This document shows positions 50,762-60,001 of a DNA stretch of 64,000 bases, piece after piece. Made by a program: the position numbers and the translations under genes. The notes beneath the pieces were generated by a model that was not told where the DNA came from, searched no databases, and was given only the letters and a program-made list of their open reading frames with translations. The stretch is from Paraphysomonas bandaiensis (Eukaryota > Chrysophyceae): assembly GCA_965644295.1 (NCBI GenBank), contig CBFFRP010000072.1, positions 89,867-153,866 of the forward strand, in the 5' to 3' direction. Each line of letters begins with the position of its first letter. Position 1 is the stretch's first letter.

Positions 50762-52208
50762 AATAGAGAGCTATAATCATTCTACTACGATTTTATATTA
50801 GTGATTAGTATTTAGTCCGTTACATTTGTATTGAAATGAGATATTGAAATTCCGTAGCAAATGATAATTGTCATCAAATATTTAACCGCGGGCAATAAGG
50901 AGGCTATATTTCAGGGTATTTTAAAGTGTATTATTTTCCATGTTTGTTAAAATAAAATCAATTAAACAATACTTATAGGCACTATTTACTGAGGGCTATA
51001 TATGAAACGACAACTTTTAATATATTTTTTGTTGTGTGCTTGATGAATGATTGTTGAAATTATGATGTATACTGTCAAAATAAGTTGTAAGAGCTAGTCA
51101 TCAAGTCACAACTCAACTGATTACATTTATTTTCTATTTTCCTCTATGTAGTTTACAGGGTTTTTGACTATTCAACCATATCTAGCAAGAATTAATACTA
51201 ATCAACGGACATATTCTACAAATCAAGGCTGAGTAACAATATATTACAATGGTATTGTAAGATAGTGTCGCATCAATAATGTTGAAACACTTTTCATACC
51301 AGTCCAATAACACCATTGCAATATAAAAATAGTAATAGTAATTTAGTATATAAATCCGCACCCACATAGATGTGTATACTCTACTTTTAGATTATTAGTA
51401 TTTGTCATTGAGATCACATGATCACCAACCCACTGCACTTCCAAGCAAAGACTGACTACATCATAGCTAGTCATGATTCTCCTCATAAAGCTGAAAGAGT
51501 AATTATTAAGAGTATTTTAAAATGTAGTATACAATATTATGTTTATATTATATATTATATATAACTTTGCGGCTTAGGCCCGGTTTACAGAGGGCGTTGC
51601 TTTTAAGGAGCGGTAGCGGAATGTAAGTCAAAAGAAAATATAAACGTATGTACTTTATTGTATTGTATCTTGTGTGTATGTAAAACGTATTATATACAGA
51701 CATGGTATCACAGCTTCAAATTTCATTCCTTTTTGGTATTTCGTACTTTCCGGAAAGATTAATTGTTACACTCCGCGTCACGTAATCCAACCATGACTTA
51801 CTCTGGTACTTATCCTTTTGACTTTCGTCAGTTATATCATTGCAATATCACTTCGAAGAACAGCCCACATTACATTCCCTGCTATGGCCAACTGCAACAG
51901 TTATATATACTGCAATTGGGCGAATCTTTCAACGGCACCATTAAACTTAGTTCTTACAACAAGTGATAAAAAATAACACAACAGCGTAAGTTCACAAGTC
52001 GGTAAAGTACATGTCTTATTTACGGTCACAGTAATAAAAAATTAGACATGTACTGCAGTGACAGAAGTCCTGTTCGGCACTTGTGGTATATAACGTACTG
52101 ACCATGCAGTTAAATCAAATAAGAAATCAATACCATCCATTCCAATAGTAGCAATTTGTACAACTTACGACGAATAGATAATATAGCTGTGGCATACTTA
52201 GCCGTAGG
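50762..52208. other. Intergenic, nothing recognised
   Basis: About 1.4 kb of A+T-rich DNA with no supportable gene. A 67-codon ORF at 51763 starts with TTG and has no domain. Confidence 0.4.
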
Positions 52209-53430
52209 TTACCGGGATATAGTAAATAGCTGAACTGGAGGATATCCCGGAAACAAGCAACAATTGTGCACATTTCGAAATAGATCGACAATTTGTAGCC
52301 TCGTCGATACAACACAAATTATTGCAGATCCACTGACTGATGTCTGGGACCTTTCAGTCACGAAATCCAGGCTAAGTGACGTTATGTATCCAAAAGGTTC
52401 AAAAATGAGGGACACCTGCGAAAGCCTGGTCGTAGCGGGTATACCAACTATTTTGATCCAATTCTCCTCCAAATCGCCAGCACCTGAAGTATAGTCGACA
52501 TAACTGTACGGTACATACGAAGCATACGAGTAGCAGGCCGTCGACGGTATGTCGCCCGCAAATCGAGGGGACAATCCTGGCACTGATGGGGTGAAAGGTA
52601 CTGCAGAAGTCTGACGGTAAGAAGCCGTCAGCGGTGACGGAGAGAAAGTTCCACACGGTGGCGGCACAACCATGTAGGGGGTGGGATGCACTGGAAAAGT
52701 AGTGGAGGTACTCGCACTGGGGGGGGGGTGATCTACAGAGTGGGAGCTATCTGCTACAGGATTCCGCGCGAAATACACATACACCTTACTGGCAGCACCA
52801 GGAGGGGTCGTCTCGTGCATATCTGAAACAGCTACACACCAATAAACTTATTAGACACTGTTCATAATGCGATGAAAGCACTTACCTCTTGAACAATCTG
52901 CTGCAACTCGAAACTCTACAAACGCTGAGCCGCGTGATGTGATTTTATCGGCCTCTTTCAGTAGCCTGCACTCGATAATATCTCCATACTGATGAAAGGT
53001 GAGAATACGAAACACTCAGTAAAACAGCACACCTGTGAGAATAGTTCCTCAACTTGACTCTCGCTGTAGAACAATGGTAAATTATGAACGAAGAGTTTCC
53101 TGTTCTGGATGTCTCCACACTTTGCTTTCGCAATACTGACTTTAATCTGTTTATTTCCGATGCGATATCCATTCATTCCGGAAATTGCAGCTGCTGCCTG
53201 TTCGGGGTTGGCAAATTTAATAAAGCCATAAGTTAGACTCTCTCCCGTAATTTTGTTATAAGCAACACTGGAACTCAACAGATCGCCATACTGACAAAAG
53301 AGGTCCTACGTGACAAGTACCTCCAGTTACGGGATGTATCACATCGCACGTCACTCACCCTCAGAGCAGCATCGTCAATGTGGGGAGGTAAATAATTAAC
53401 GATTAAACAACAGCTCGGAGAGTCATTCAT
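52209..53430 (-). CDS. Multi-RRM RNA-binding protein
   Basis: Model: complement(join(52209..52831,52886..52988,53033..53305,53359..53430)), 356 aa in four exons, with introns of 53, 44 and 54 nt. The first RRM begins at once: CLIVNYLPPHIDDAALR (RNP2) and, across a junction, DLFCQYGDLLSS, SLTYGFIKFANPEQAAAAIS (RNP1). The second RRM is RKLFVHNLPLFYSESQVEEL, then IIECRLLKEADKITSRGSAF and VEFRVAADC. A Pro/Ser/Tyr-rich linker follows, then a weaker RRM-like segment WIKIVGIPATTRLSQVSLIF near the C-terminus. The pair of N-terminal RRMs is like ELAV/Hu-type proteins. It should bind single-stranded, probably U-rich RNA in nucleus or cytoplasm. The target is unknown. One more 3' exon is possible because the stop overlaps a GTAACC donor-like sequence. 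Confidence 0.85.
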
Positions 53431-54248
53431 CTGTCAATGAGTTTCAAGTCATTGAAATTGATGGTGAGCATTAAGAGGAGAGTTCATAGTCAGGACGTTA
53501 GGAATGAGAATTCCTACCATATGTCGAAGTTCATGCTTGACACCAGAGAATGTATTCCGTTTAGTGTGATTGATCTTCGTCAGACCTCCAATTTTATTTT
53601 GATGTTGAAGTGGTTTAAATATGTACGGAACAAAAGTTTTCGATAGACGAATCAAAGATGTGATTTTCGTCATGGAGGCATTGGATTGGTGCCTGGCCGT
53701 AGAAACTCTTGAAGGGATGGAACCATTCTGACTTCTGAAAAGTTACCGGACATCCAGGACATGGCTTGTATATGTTCATATCTCTTGATACAAAATCGGA
53801 GTGTTTTTCTATAAAAAAACGACTTCTACCTGCTTATCCGGATTTTAATAGGAAACATCTGCTTTTCGTGATGCAATGTGGTCAACATTTGCTATGTTTT
53901 GCATACAGTAAAACACGGAAATATTTTTGCTAGAAATCCTGTTTTTTGAGATTCATAAAAGAAAACCCAACAACATGTGTACGATATGCTGATGATGATA
54001 GATAGAATGAAACTGAAACGACAAAAGCGTTTCACTCTTGTGTATAATTGAGGTGAGTGCATGCAATACATACATACATACATACACACCCCACTATCCA
54101 AATCGTTCAGTGTGTGAGGAGGGAGATTTTAACAATGTGCAAAGCCCACAATAACCCAATTTACTAAATGTACCTTCCATTCTATATAAGAGTATGTAAG
54201 CAATCTGCAGTGTAATATACGCAAGCCTTATATAAATATATATCGAAT
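53431..54248. other. Divergent intergenic spacer
   Basis: Between head-to-head genes. A short (CATA)n microsatellite lies at about 54066-54086. Nothing else is recognised. Confidence 0.4.
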
Positions 54249-55493
54249 ATGGCTGACGACGACGACACCTACGGCGATGAATTTTATGATACAGGAGATC
54301 TAGAGAATGAAGAAGACCTCGGTAATGCACCGGATGAACAGGACCATCAAAAAATGAATGGTCAGCTAGAAGCTGCACTCGAGGAGTTAAAGAATTGTCA
54401 GGCTGAGCTCGAGGCTGAGCGTCAAGCGCACGAGGAAACCAAAAAAGAATTACTTCAGACACAGCAACAACCTAGTAATAATGACAAAAACTCCGATAGA
54501 TTGATGGAATCATTTATCAATTTTGCATTAACTCATTCTCTTGATAGCCCTACTATGGAGACGCGAGACATGACTGATGAAATATGTCTATCTATTCTTG
54601 ATCAGGCGACAAAGAAGCTGCAAAAAGCATCTCGCAAGCCGCAACCGTCGAGCACAACAGCGAATATGGGAGAGTCTGAACTTCATCAAAGAATTGCAAA
54701 TTTAGAAGAAGAACTTCGTTTGGCATTAGGTGCAGCTGAGGACATAAGGGCTCTGAAAGCTAAGGCTGTCTCACTTGTGGAACGAATTCGCATGGAAAAG
54801 GAAGAGCGATTACGATGCGAAGCGGAGCAACGGTCGTATTTGAAGAAAATCGAAATGCTTTCCGACCATGTCGAAAAACTAATGGTTCATTTGAAGCACG
54901 AAGCAGCTGCTAAAATAAAGACTGTCGATCAATTACGTGCATCGGAGAAAAGGAACGAGGCTGCTCAAGTTAAATTAGGAATTACAACACGCAAAGCAGC
55001 TGCAAAAGATAGATTGATTGCTGAATTGCGAGAAGGAAGCAAAATTTTAGAAGATCAACTTCGCTTGATGGATGAAAAATATCTGGAACTGAGAACAAAG
55101 CTTGATTACGCGAGGGAGGTGGCTGCGAAAAAAGTTCGTCACGCACAAAAAACTGCTTCAGATTTACGCGTTAAGTTTGCACTTGCCGGAAACTCTAAAC
55201 TTCTTGATCAAGTACCTCTTCCTGAAATTGGAGCATCAGGGGATTATACTGCCGAAGATTTGTCTCGTAGCATGCCGAATATTAATACAGGACCGTTGTC
55301 GACTGCATCCAGCCCCGTCAGGTCGTCTATAAGGAGCATTGGCAAGAAGAAGAAGAAGAAGCTTGTGACAAATTCGATTGCTGCTGATGCAGAGCAATCA
55401 ACGGAGCGAGTTTTGGATAAAATTAGGCGGCTTCGCGGGGGTCAAGCCGAATGGAATGAAGAAAAAGTGAGAAAACTTGCAATGTCACATTGA
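54249..55493 (+). CDS. Coiled-coil protein, probably ciliary (hypothetical)
   Basis: Single exon, 414 aa from the ATG at 54249. The N-terminus is acidic (DDDDTYGDEFYDTGDLENEE), followed by long heptad-type helices (about residues 30-80 and 140-310) rich in E, K, L and A, for example LEAALEELKNCQAELEAERQ and KKIEMLSDHVEKLMVHLKHE. A conserved-looking KILEDQLRLMDEKYLELRTK precedes a predicted non-helical part with PLPEIG, a Lys-rich stretch (KKKKKK) and a basic C-terminus. The pattern is that of flagellar or basal-body coiled-coil proteins, and the window contains other ciliary genes. I do not recognise a named family, so the function is inference. Confidence 0.7.
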   Translation: MADDDDTYGDEFYDTGDLENEEDLGNAPDEQDHQKMNGQLEAALEELKNCQAELEAERQAHEETKKELLQTQQQPSNNDKNSDRLMESFINFALTHSLDSPTMETRDMTDEICLSILDQATKKLQKASRKPQPSSTTANMGESELHQRIANLEEELRLALGAAEDIRALKAKAVSLVERIRMEKEERLRCEAEQRSYLKKIEMLSDHVEKLMVHLKHEAAAKIKTVDQLRASEKRNEAAQVKLGITTRKAAAKDRLIAELREGSKILEDQLRLMDEKYLELRTKLDYAREVAAKKVRHAQKTASDLRVKFALAGNSKLLDQVPLPEIGASGDYTAEDLSRSMPNINTGPLSTASSPVRSSIRSIGKKKKKKLVTNSIAADAEQSTERVLDKIRRLRGGQAEWNEEKVRKLAMSH

Positions 55494-57180
55494 CATTCCA
55501 TGTCTTGTACTCGTCATCTGTATGCTGCTGATTTTACATATTGAGCCACATAATTTCATGTTAACATGCAGAAATGCATAGTATATACGAAGCTCGTTAT
55601 AATAATTTGAGAGTGTCACTATTGACAACAGTAGTATTTCGTTATTGTGTTTTGTTTTCGGCGCAAAGATCGTGTGAGCGGAAATAATAAATTATACTCT
55701 GTGCAAAATCACTCTTGTGCTTTAGAAAGAAAACCTGTATGATTACAGCGAATGGATTGTAGCTCCTGTATTTCTGGATAGTGCGCACTTAAGTGTTGTT
55801 GAACGGAAATTTTGGCTATGTAGAAATGTTCTTCGTTGTCAGAAATGTACCAAATTTTAGTCCCACTCAATGTTCTATTAATCAGGCAGTGAGCAGTGAG
55901 TGAATTCTGTCTTATCTATCTAAGCCCAGACAGGTATTTCACGAAGGGCACAAAGAAATACAACTTTATATTTTCTTTTTATTTATCTTCTAATTACGTA
56001 AAGTAAGTGTACTATTCATGTTTCGAAACTGCTGCGGTATCAATATGAGCCCAGTGCATCATCCAGAAGTCGCATATGGATATAGAGTAGCGGTTCAACG
56101 TAACCATCTTAGCATGTAACAAATTACTGTGCAGGATTTGGCTAACATTGCAAAGCTTAAAGGTGTTGTTAGGGTTAGGTTGTCTAGGATAATATACGTT
56201 ATACGTATATCTACTTCTATTGTACTCTATTGTATTTGTTTTATCAGAAAATCCTATTTTCCGGCCACAGGCGTAGTGAAGTTGATGGTAGCCAGTAATC
56301 CTTAATAGAAATCAGATTATGTTGATAGTACCTCTACCAACTAAATATACTAAGAGATGGAATTATATTCATATAGTATACCCTCTGCAACTAGTAGTGG
56401 TTCAGTATTTACACAATTTTCTCTCTTCGAATTTTTGTTATGTTACATGCGTAACAGCTATTACTGCTTTTTGTTTATTTCCGCTTGCTATAATCAGGTA
56501 ATTAATTCATATTTGCAATCATAAAAAAGTTATCGTGATGAACATCGCAGTTTTTGTACATTCGAAACAGCAAACACACTATGATGAACCCGTTCCGTTG
56601 ATGCCGCTATAGTATCAGCTTTCCTATTTGAAATATGTAACAATTGTGGCAAAGAGATGTGTACGAATCCTGTCAGATGGTAGAAGTATAATTGTCAGAC
56701 GGGTGATGAATGGTGCTAGTGATGAGTGGTGGTCAATCATGAGTGAGTGATGCTACTTCCTAGAACACCAGCACTATGTGATGCCTAAATATTAGCTGGT
56801 TTGACTTGCAGAGTAAAACATATAGTGTTGGAAAGTATGATTATTCTCAACAACATGAACAAAGTGTGTATTTTGCTCATAAAGCATAAACATACTGGTA
56901 ATGATTGTGCGTGAAGTGTTAAATATTGCCAAGCTTAAAGGGGAACGGTTTAACAAACTCTTGATATTTAACAAAACCATCAAATCATATTCGCGTAGTC
57001 ACGCGCCTTGTTGAGTTCCTCTGCAGTATGATGCGGTATATATATAGTGCAATATAAGGGAGGTAATATAAGGTAATACACACACAGAGAGAGGGGGGGG
57101 GGTCTTCGACCCTAGCCGTGTTAACCGTGACCATAAAAACTATTAATTTATACTGACCCTTACCCCTATGGTATCGCTGT
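55494..57180. other. Intergenic up to the virus-like block
   Basis: About 1.7 kb with no supportable gene. Near the right side there is a purine run GAGAGAGAGGGGGGGGGG (about 57086-57102), after which composition shifts to A/T homopolymers. The host/virus-like junction lies somewhere in about 57,100-57,450, but no target-site duplication can be tested because the far end is outside the window. Confidence 0.4.
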
Positions 57181-57450
57181 GTATCACGTACAAGTGCTTC
57201 CAATATTGTACATTACATTTTTTTATACACTTTTTTACATAAAAAATGTCGTGTCACCTTTCACAATAAAAAATGCAAAAAAAATGTTATTTTCACAAAT
57301 TTTGCAACAGTATACACTACATTTTTTACAACATTTTTCTTAAAAAAAAACTTTTTTCTAAAAAATAAATATCAGAAATAAATATTTTCAACAAAAATGT
57401 CAAAAAAAATGCAATCAAAATAAAATAATACTATACATATTAACCCCAGC
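57181..57450. other. A/T-homopolymer tract at the left edge of the virus-like block
   Basis: Dense runs of A or T of 6-9 bases interleaved with ACAT / TGCAA words, unlike the host DNA to the left. It contains short inverted words (ACATTTTTTT / AAAAAAATGT) that could pair. It could be part of a terminal repeat of an integrated element. No gene is present. Confidence 0.5.
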
Positions 57451-57525
57451 GATCAACCGACCCTTTATACCAAACGATCAACCGACCCTATTAACCAAAC
57501 AATCAACCAACCCTGACTTAAACAC
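57451..57525. repeat. Three tandem 25-bp repeats
   Basis: Three consecutive 25-base units. Units 1 and 2 (57451-57475, 57476-57500) share GATCAACCGACCCT and CCAAAC and differ at a few central positions. Unit 3 (57501-57525) is more diverged (AATCAACCAACCCTGACTTA onward). They lie between the A/T tract and the first virus-like ORF. They may be part of a terminal repeat, an origin or a regulatory array. Confidence 0.75.
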
Positions 57526-57624
57526 CGAACAATTACAACAGATAGACGGAACAACAGACCTGTTTAACACTATATATAGACATGCCGTGATTTTACTCCC
57601 TGTTTTACATATATAAGAATATAA

Positions 57625-57654
57625 AATAATAAAAAAATATATAGTTATATTATA
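57625..57654 (+). promoter_or_regulatory. Start-proximal A+T motif, class A (first ORF)
   Basis: ATAATAAAAAAATATATAGT followed by TATATTATA runs directly into the ATG at 57655. The whole ~50-base stretch, from ACATATATAAGAATATAAAA onward, is nearly repeated before the ORF at 58165. It is probably a shared promoter with a very short leader. Confidence 0.6.
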
Positions 57655-58086
57655 ATGTCAAAAGAATTAAAATATTTCAGTTGTTGCGAAAATGTTGATT
57701 CTAAGCATAATGGTAAATACTACTACAAACATAAAAAGTACATTCATAATGATCCATTTGACTGTCTAAAACATAAGTTAAATAGGCCAGCTGATGAAGT
57801 CAATGATATATTAAACAGACGGTTTAATGAGAGTGTTATAAATAGCGGTCTTCTTACTTATAGACCAGCAGACAATTTACCTGAATATTATGATTGGCGT
57901 GAAAGAGCTGTCATTAATTTAGGTTTAAGAGAAAACGAAGGTGATGATGTTCAAGATGAATTTTATCTTAAAAATAAGTTTTGGGATTCAGTTGTTTATA
58001 TTATTGAAAATGACGGCGATAAAGAGAAAATGGAAACGGATAAGTGGGCATATTCAATAAATGCTATTGATAAACTAACGCATTAA
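57655..58086 (+). CDS. Virus-like block ORF 1, hypothetical, 143 aa
   Basis: Intronless, from the ATG at 57655. Begins MSKELKYFSCCENVDSKHNG; Lys/Asp/Tyr rich, with no membrane segment and no domain I recognise. A C-C and a later D-C-L-K-H pair are too far apart to be a clear zinc site. Preceded by the class A start motif and followed 78 bases later by ORF 2 with the same motif, so the two are probably co-regulated. Codon use is strongly A/T-ending, unlike the host genes to the left. Function unknown. Confidence 0.7.
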   Translation: MSKELKYFSCCENVDSKHNGKYYYKHKKYIHNDPFDCLKHKLNRPADEVNDILNRRFNESVINSGLLTYRPADNLPEYYDWRERAVINLGLRENEGDDVQDEFYLKNKFWDSVVYIIENDGDKEKMETDKWAYSINAIDKLTH

Positions 58087-58130
58087 AAATACTATAATTT
58101 ATTTCAATTATTACATATGTAAAAATATAA

Positions 58131-58164
58131 AATAATTAAAAAAAATATATAGTCATATATTATA
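58131..58164 (+). promoter_or_regulatory. Start-proximal A+T motif, class A (second ORF)
   Basis: AATTAAAAAAAATATATAGT followed by CATATATTATA directly before the ATG at 58165. Nearly the same sequence as before 57655, including the upstream ACATATGTAAAAATATAAAA. Confidence 0.6.
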
Positions 58165-58449
58165 ATGAGTGAGTATTTATTAAAGTTGAAAGGTGAAGTA
58201 TACAGTATTAGAAAAACGCATATGCCTAAAATTCAGGAAGAGATAAGAAATTTAGATAGAGAAATAGAAGACATGAAAATTACATTATCAGAACTTCAGA
58301 AACAAAAGAAAGAGTTACAAGTAGAGCTATTAAATGAACGGCAATTAATCATATATGAAAATAAAGACGAAGATAAAAGGACTGAATTATTAAGAAAATA
58401 TGATTTTCTACACGGTGAATATCGCAGTGATTCTGTAGGATGGAAATAA
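58165..58449 (+). CDS. Virus-like block ORF 2, small coiled-coil protein, 94 aa
   Basis: Intronless, from the ATG at 58165. Residues about 20-60 are a strong heptad coiled-coil (QEEIRNLDREIEDMKITLSE followed by LQKQKKELQVELLNER). The end is charged. No enzymatic motif. It could be an oligomerising accessory or virion protein. Family not recognised. It shares its start motif with ORF 1. Confidence 0.7.
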   Translation: MSEYLLKLKGEVYSIRKTHMPKIQEEIRNLDREIEDMKITLSELQKQKKELQVELLNERQLIIYENKDEDKRTELLRKYDFLHGEYRSDSVGWK

Positions 58450-58575
58450 AATATTATAAAAAAAATGCAATTGATAAACTGATAAGGTAAATTAAGGGAT
58501 AAAAACGCGATAATTGTTCGCGAAATTATCCCTTAGATGTAAAATATATAAATATATTATGTGATATACTTATAT

Positions 58576-58806
58576 ATGGACGGCCTAGAATGGGAAATAG
58601 ACTATGATAATTATGAATTTCCAAAGAAAAATGTTATAGACTTAGACAAAGTAATTAACTTAGACACACCAAAATTAAACAGAAATAATAATATAGATAC
58701 AGACATGTTGACTTATGATTTTGCAAATATAAATATATCTGATAATGTTAATGGAGAAAATACAGATTGTTCTAAACAGCAAGACAGCAAACCAATACCT
58801 AAATAA
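58576..58806 (+). CDS. Virus-like block ORF 3, acidic small protein, 76 aa
   Basis: Starts at the ATG at 58576 (MDGLEWEIDYDNYEF). The frame opens slightly earlier only with GTG. Rich in Asp and Asn, probably disordered, with no domain. Its last 62 bases overlap the start of the penton-like gene in another frame. The overlap means either two translationally coupled genes or, less likely, a frameshifted N-terminal extension of the capsid protein. No class A or C motif sits at its start, but A+T-rich TATATAAATATATTATGTGA lies just upstream. Confidence 0.5.
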   Translation: MDGLEWEIDYDNYEFPKKNVIDLDKVINLDTPKLNRNNNIDTDMLTYDFANINISDNVNGENTDCSKQQDSKPIPK

Positions 58807-59482
58807 TAAAACTACTGATTGTATTTTTATATTACCGAAGATAGACGTTAAACGACGTCATAAAGCCTATATATCAGTAATTGATGCCTCTATACCGTAC
58901 TCTTTTTATAATGTTAATTCAACCAATAACACACTGAATTATACATTAAATAGTATCTCATATTCACTTACAATTACAAAAGCCAATTATAATATTAGAA
59001 CTTTAATAAGTTTTTTACAGTCCAATTTAGAACCAGGATTTACAATAACTTATAACTCATCAACTAATAAATTACAATTTACCCATAGTACTTATGATTT
59101 TTCTTTTTCAAATACTTCAACCTGTTTTGAATTATTAGGATTTGAAGATAATATAACCTATTATTCAGATTCATTAACATTGTTATCAACAATTGGTATA
59201 AATTTATTTACAGTAAGAAACGTTTTAATAGCATCGTCAAATTTTGTTTTAAATAATATAAATAGTGCCACACCTAATAAAGCCTCTATTATTACCTCTG
59301 TGCCTGTTGATGTTAATGCAGGATCCATTATTAATTATAAAAACATTAATAATATTAAGAGCTTAGTACATGATATACATAATATAAATACTTTACATGT
59401 CCAATTATTAGACCAAGACGCAGATGTATTGGAATTAAACGGTTTACATTGGTCTTTAAATTTATTATTAACTATTGAATAA
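58745..59482 (+). CDS. Probable penton/minor capsid jelly-roll protein, 245 aa
   Basis: Starts MLMEKIQIVLNSKTANQYLN, then NKTTDCIFILPKIDVKRRHK, AYISVIDASIPYSFYNVNST, and near the C-terminus LHVQLLDQDADVLELNGLHW with SLNLLLTIE. Beta-rich throughout, rich in Asn/Thr/Ser, no membrane segment. The N-terminal LP.I.V....YISV..A.IPY.FYN pattern and the final L..LLD.D...L.LNG..WS..L.. strand pair are what I know from penton-like minor capsid proteins of polinton-like viruses and virophages. It is followed by a basic protein and the probable major capsid gene, so this is a structural block. The family call is by motif memory plus context, without a search. Confidence 0.6.
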   Translation: MLMEKIQIVLNSKTANQYLNNKTTDCIFILPKIDVKRRHKAYISVIDASIPYSFYNVNSTNNTLNYTLNSISYSLTITKANYNIRTLISFLQSNLEPGFTITYNSSTNKLQFTHSTYDFSFSNTSTCFELLGFEDNITYYSDSLTLLSTIGINLFTVRNVLIASSNFVLNNINSATPNKASIITSVPVDVNAGSIINYKNINNIKSLVHDIHNINTLHVQLLDQDADVLELNGLHWSLNLLLTIE

Positions 59483-59512
59483 AAAATATTTCTCTCAATA
59501 TAGTATATATAC
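59481..59512 (+). promoter_or_regulatory. Start-proximal motif, class B (basic protein)
   Basis: AAAAAATATTTCTCTCAATA followed by TAGTATATATAC directly before the ATG at 59513. The same layout (AAAAAATATTTATCTATTTA then TAGTATAT) precedes the major capsid candidate at 60002. Confidence 0.6.
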
Positions 59513-59953
59513 ATGTCAAAACTAGGCAAAAAGCTAAATCGTAAATTTCGTAAACTAGGTCGTAAGGCCGATCACAGAATACATAAACTAGGACAAAAAA
59601 CACACGACGTATTAGACAAGGTCCAACATGGAGTAAATAAAGGACTTGATAAATCAGCAAAGGCAATTAACGCAGCAGATAAAATATTAGGCGTCGGCGA
59701 TAAAACTATACACGCTATTAATAAAGCAGGATTAAATACAATGCCCGTTGTTGGATCAGCATCTAGACTATTGGAAGCAGGATTACACGAAGGACATAAA
59801 GGAGTACATAAGCTACATAAGCTACACAATAAAGCCGACAAACACAGTAAAAAGGCATTTAAAAAGGCTCATAACGCAGGTAATAAATTAGAAAAACACA
59901 ACACAAGAAAAGCTTTAGCTAAGTTAACACAAGATGATAGCACATTTATATAA
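59513..59953 (+). CDS. Small Lys/His-rich basic protein (core/condensation candidate), 146 aa
   Basis: Intronless, from the ATG at 59513. Begins MSKLGKKLNRKFRKLGRKAD; about a third of residues are Lys, Arg or His. A short central stretch with Gly/Ala (NTMPVVGSASRLLEAG) separates two basic arms. The C-terminal arm repeats HKLHKLH and K-K-A-x-K-K-A-H words. Placed between the penton-like and major-capsid-like genes with the same start motif as the latter. I infer a DNA-condensing or internal virion protein, analogous in position and charge to the small core proteins of adenovirus-like elements. No homologue is recognised. Confidence 0.6.
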   Translation: MSKLGKKLNRKFRKLGRKADHRIHKLGQKTHDVLDKVQHGVNKGLDKSAKAINAADKILGVGDKTIHAINKAGLNTMPVVGSASRLLEAGLHEGHKGVHKLHKLHNKADKHSKKAFKKAHNAGNKLEKHNTRKALAKLTQDDSTFI

Positions 59954-59970
59954 ATTATATTTTATTATAC

Positions 59971-60001
59971 TATAAAAAATATTTATCTATTTATAGTATA
60001 T
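59971..60001 (+). promoter_or_regulatory. Start-proximal motif, class B (major capsid candidate)
   Basis: TATAAAAAATATTTATCTAT followed by TTATAGTATAT directly before the ATG at 60002. It matches the element before 59513 in order and spacing. Confidence 0.6.
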
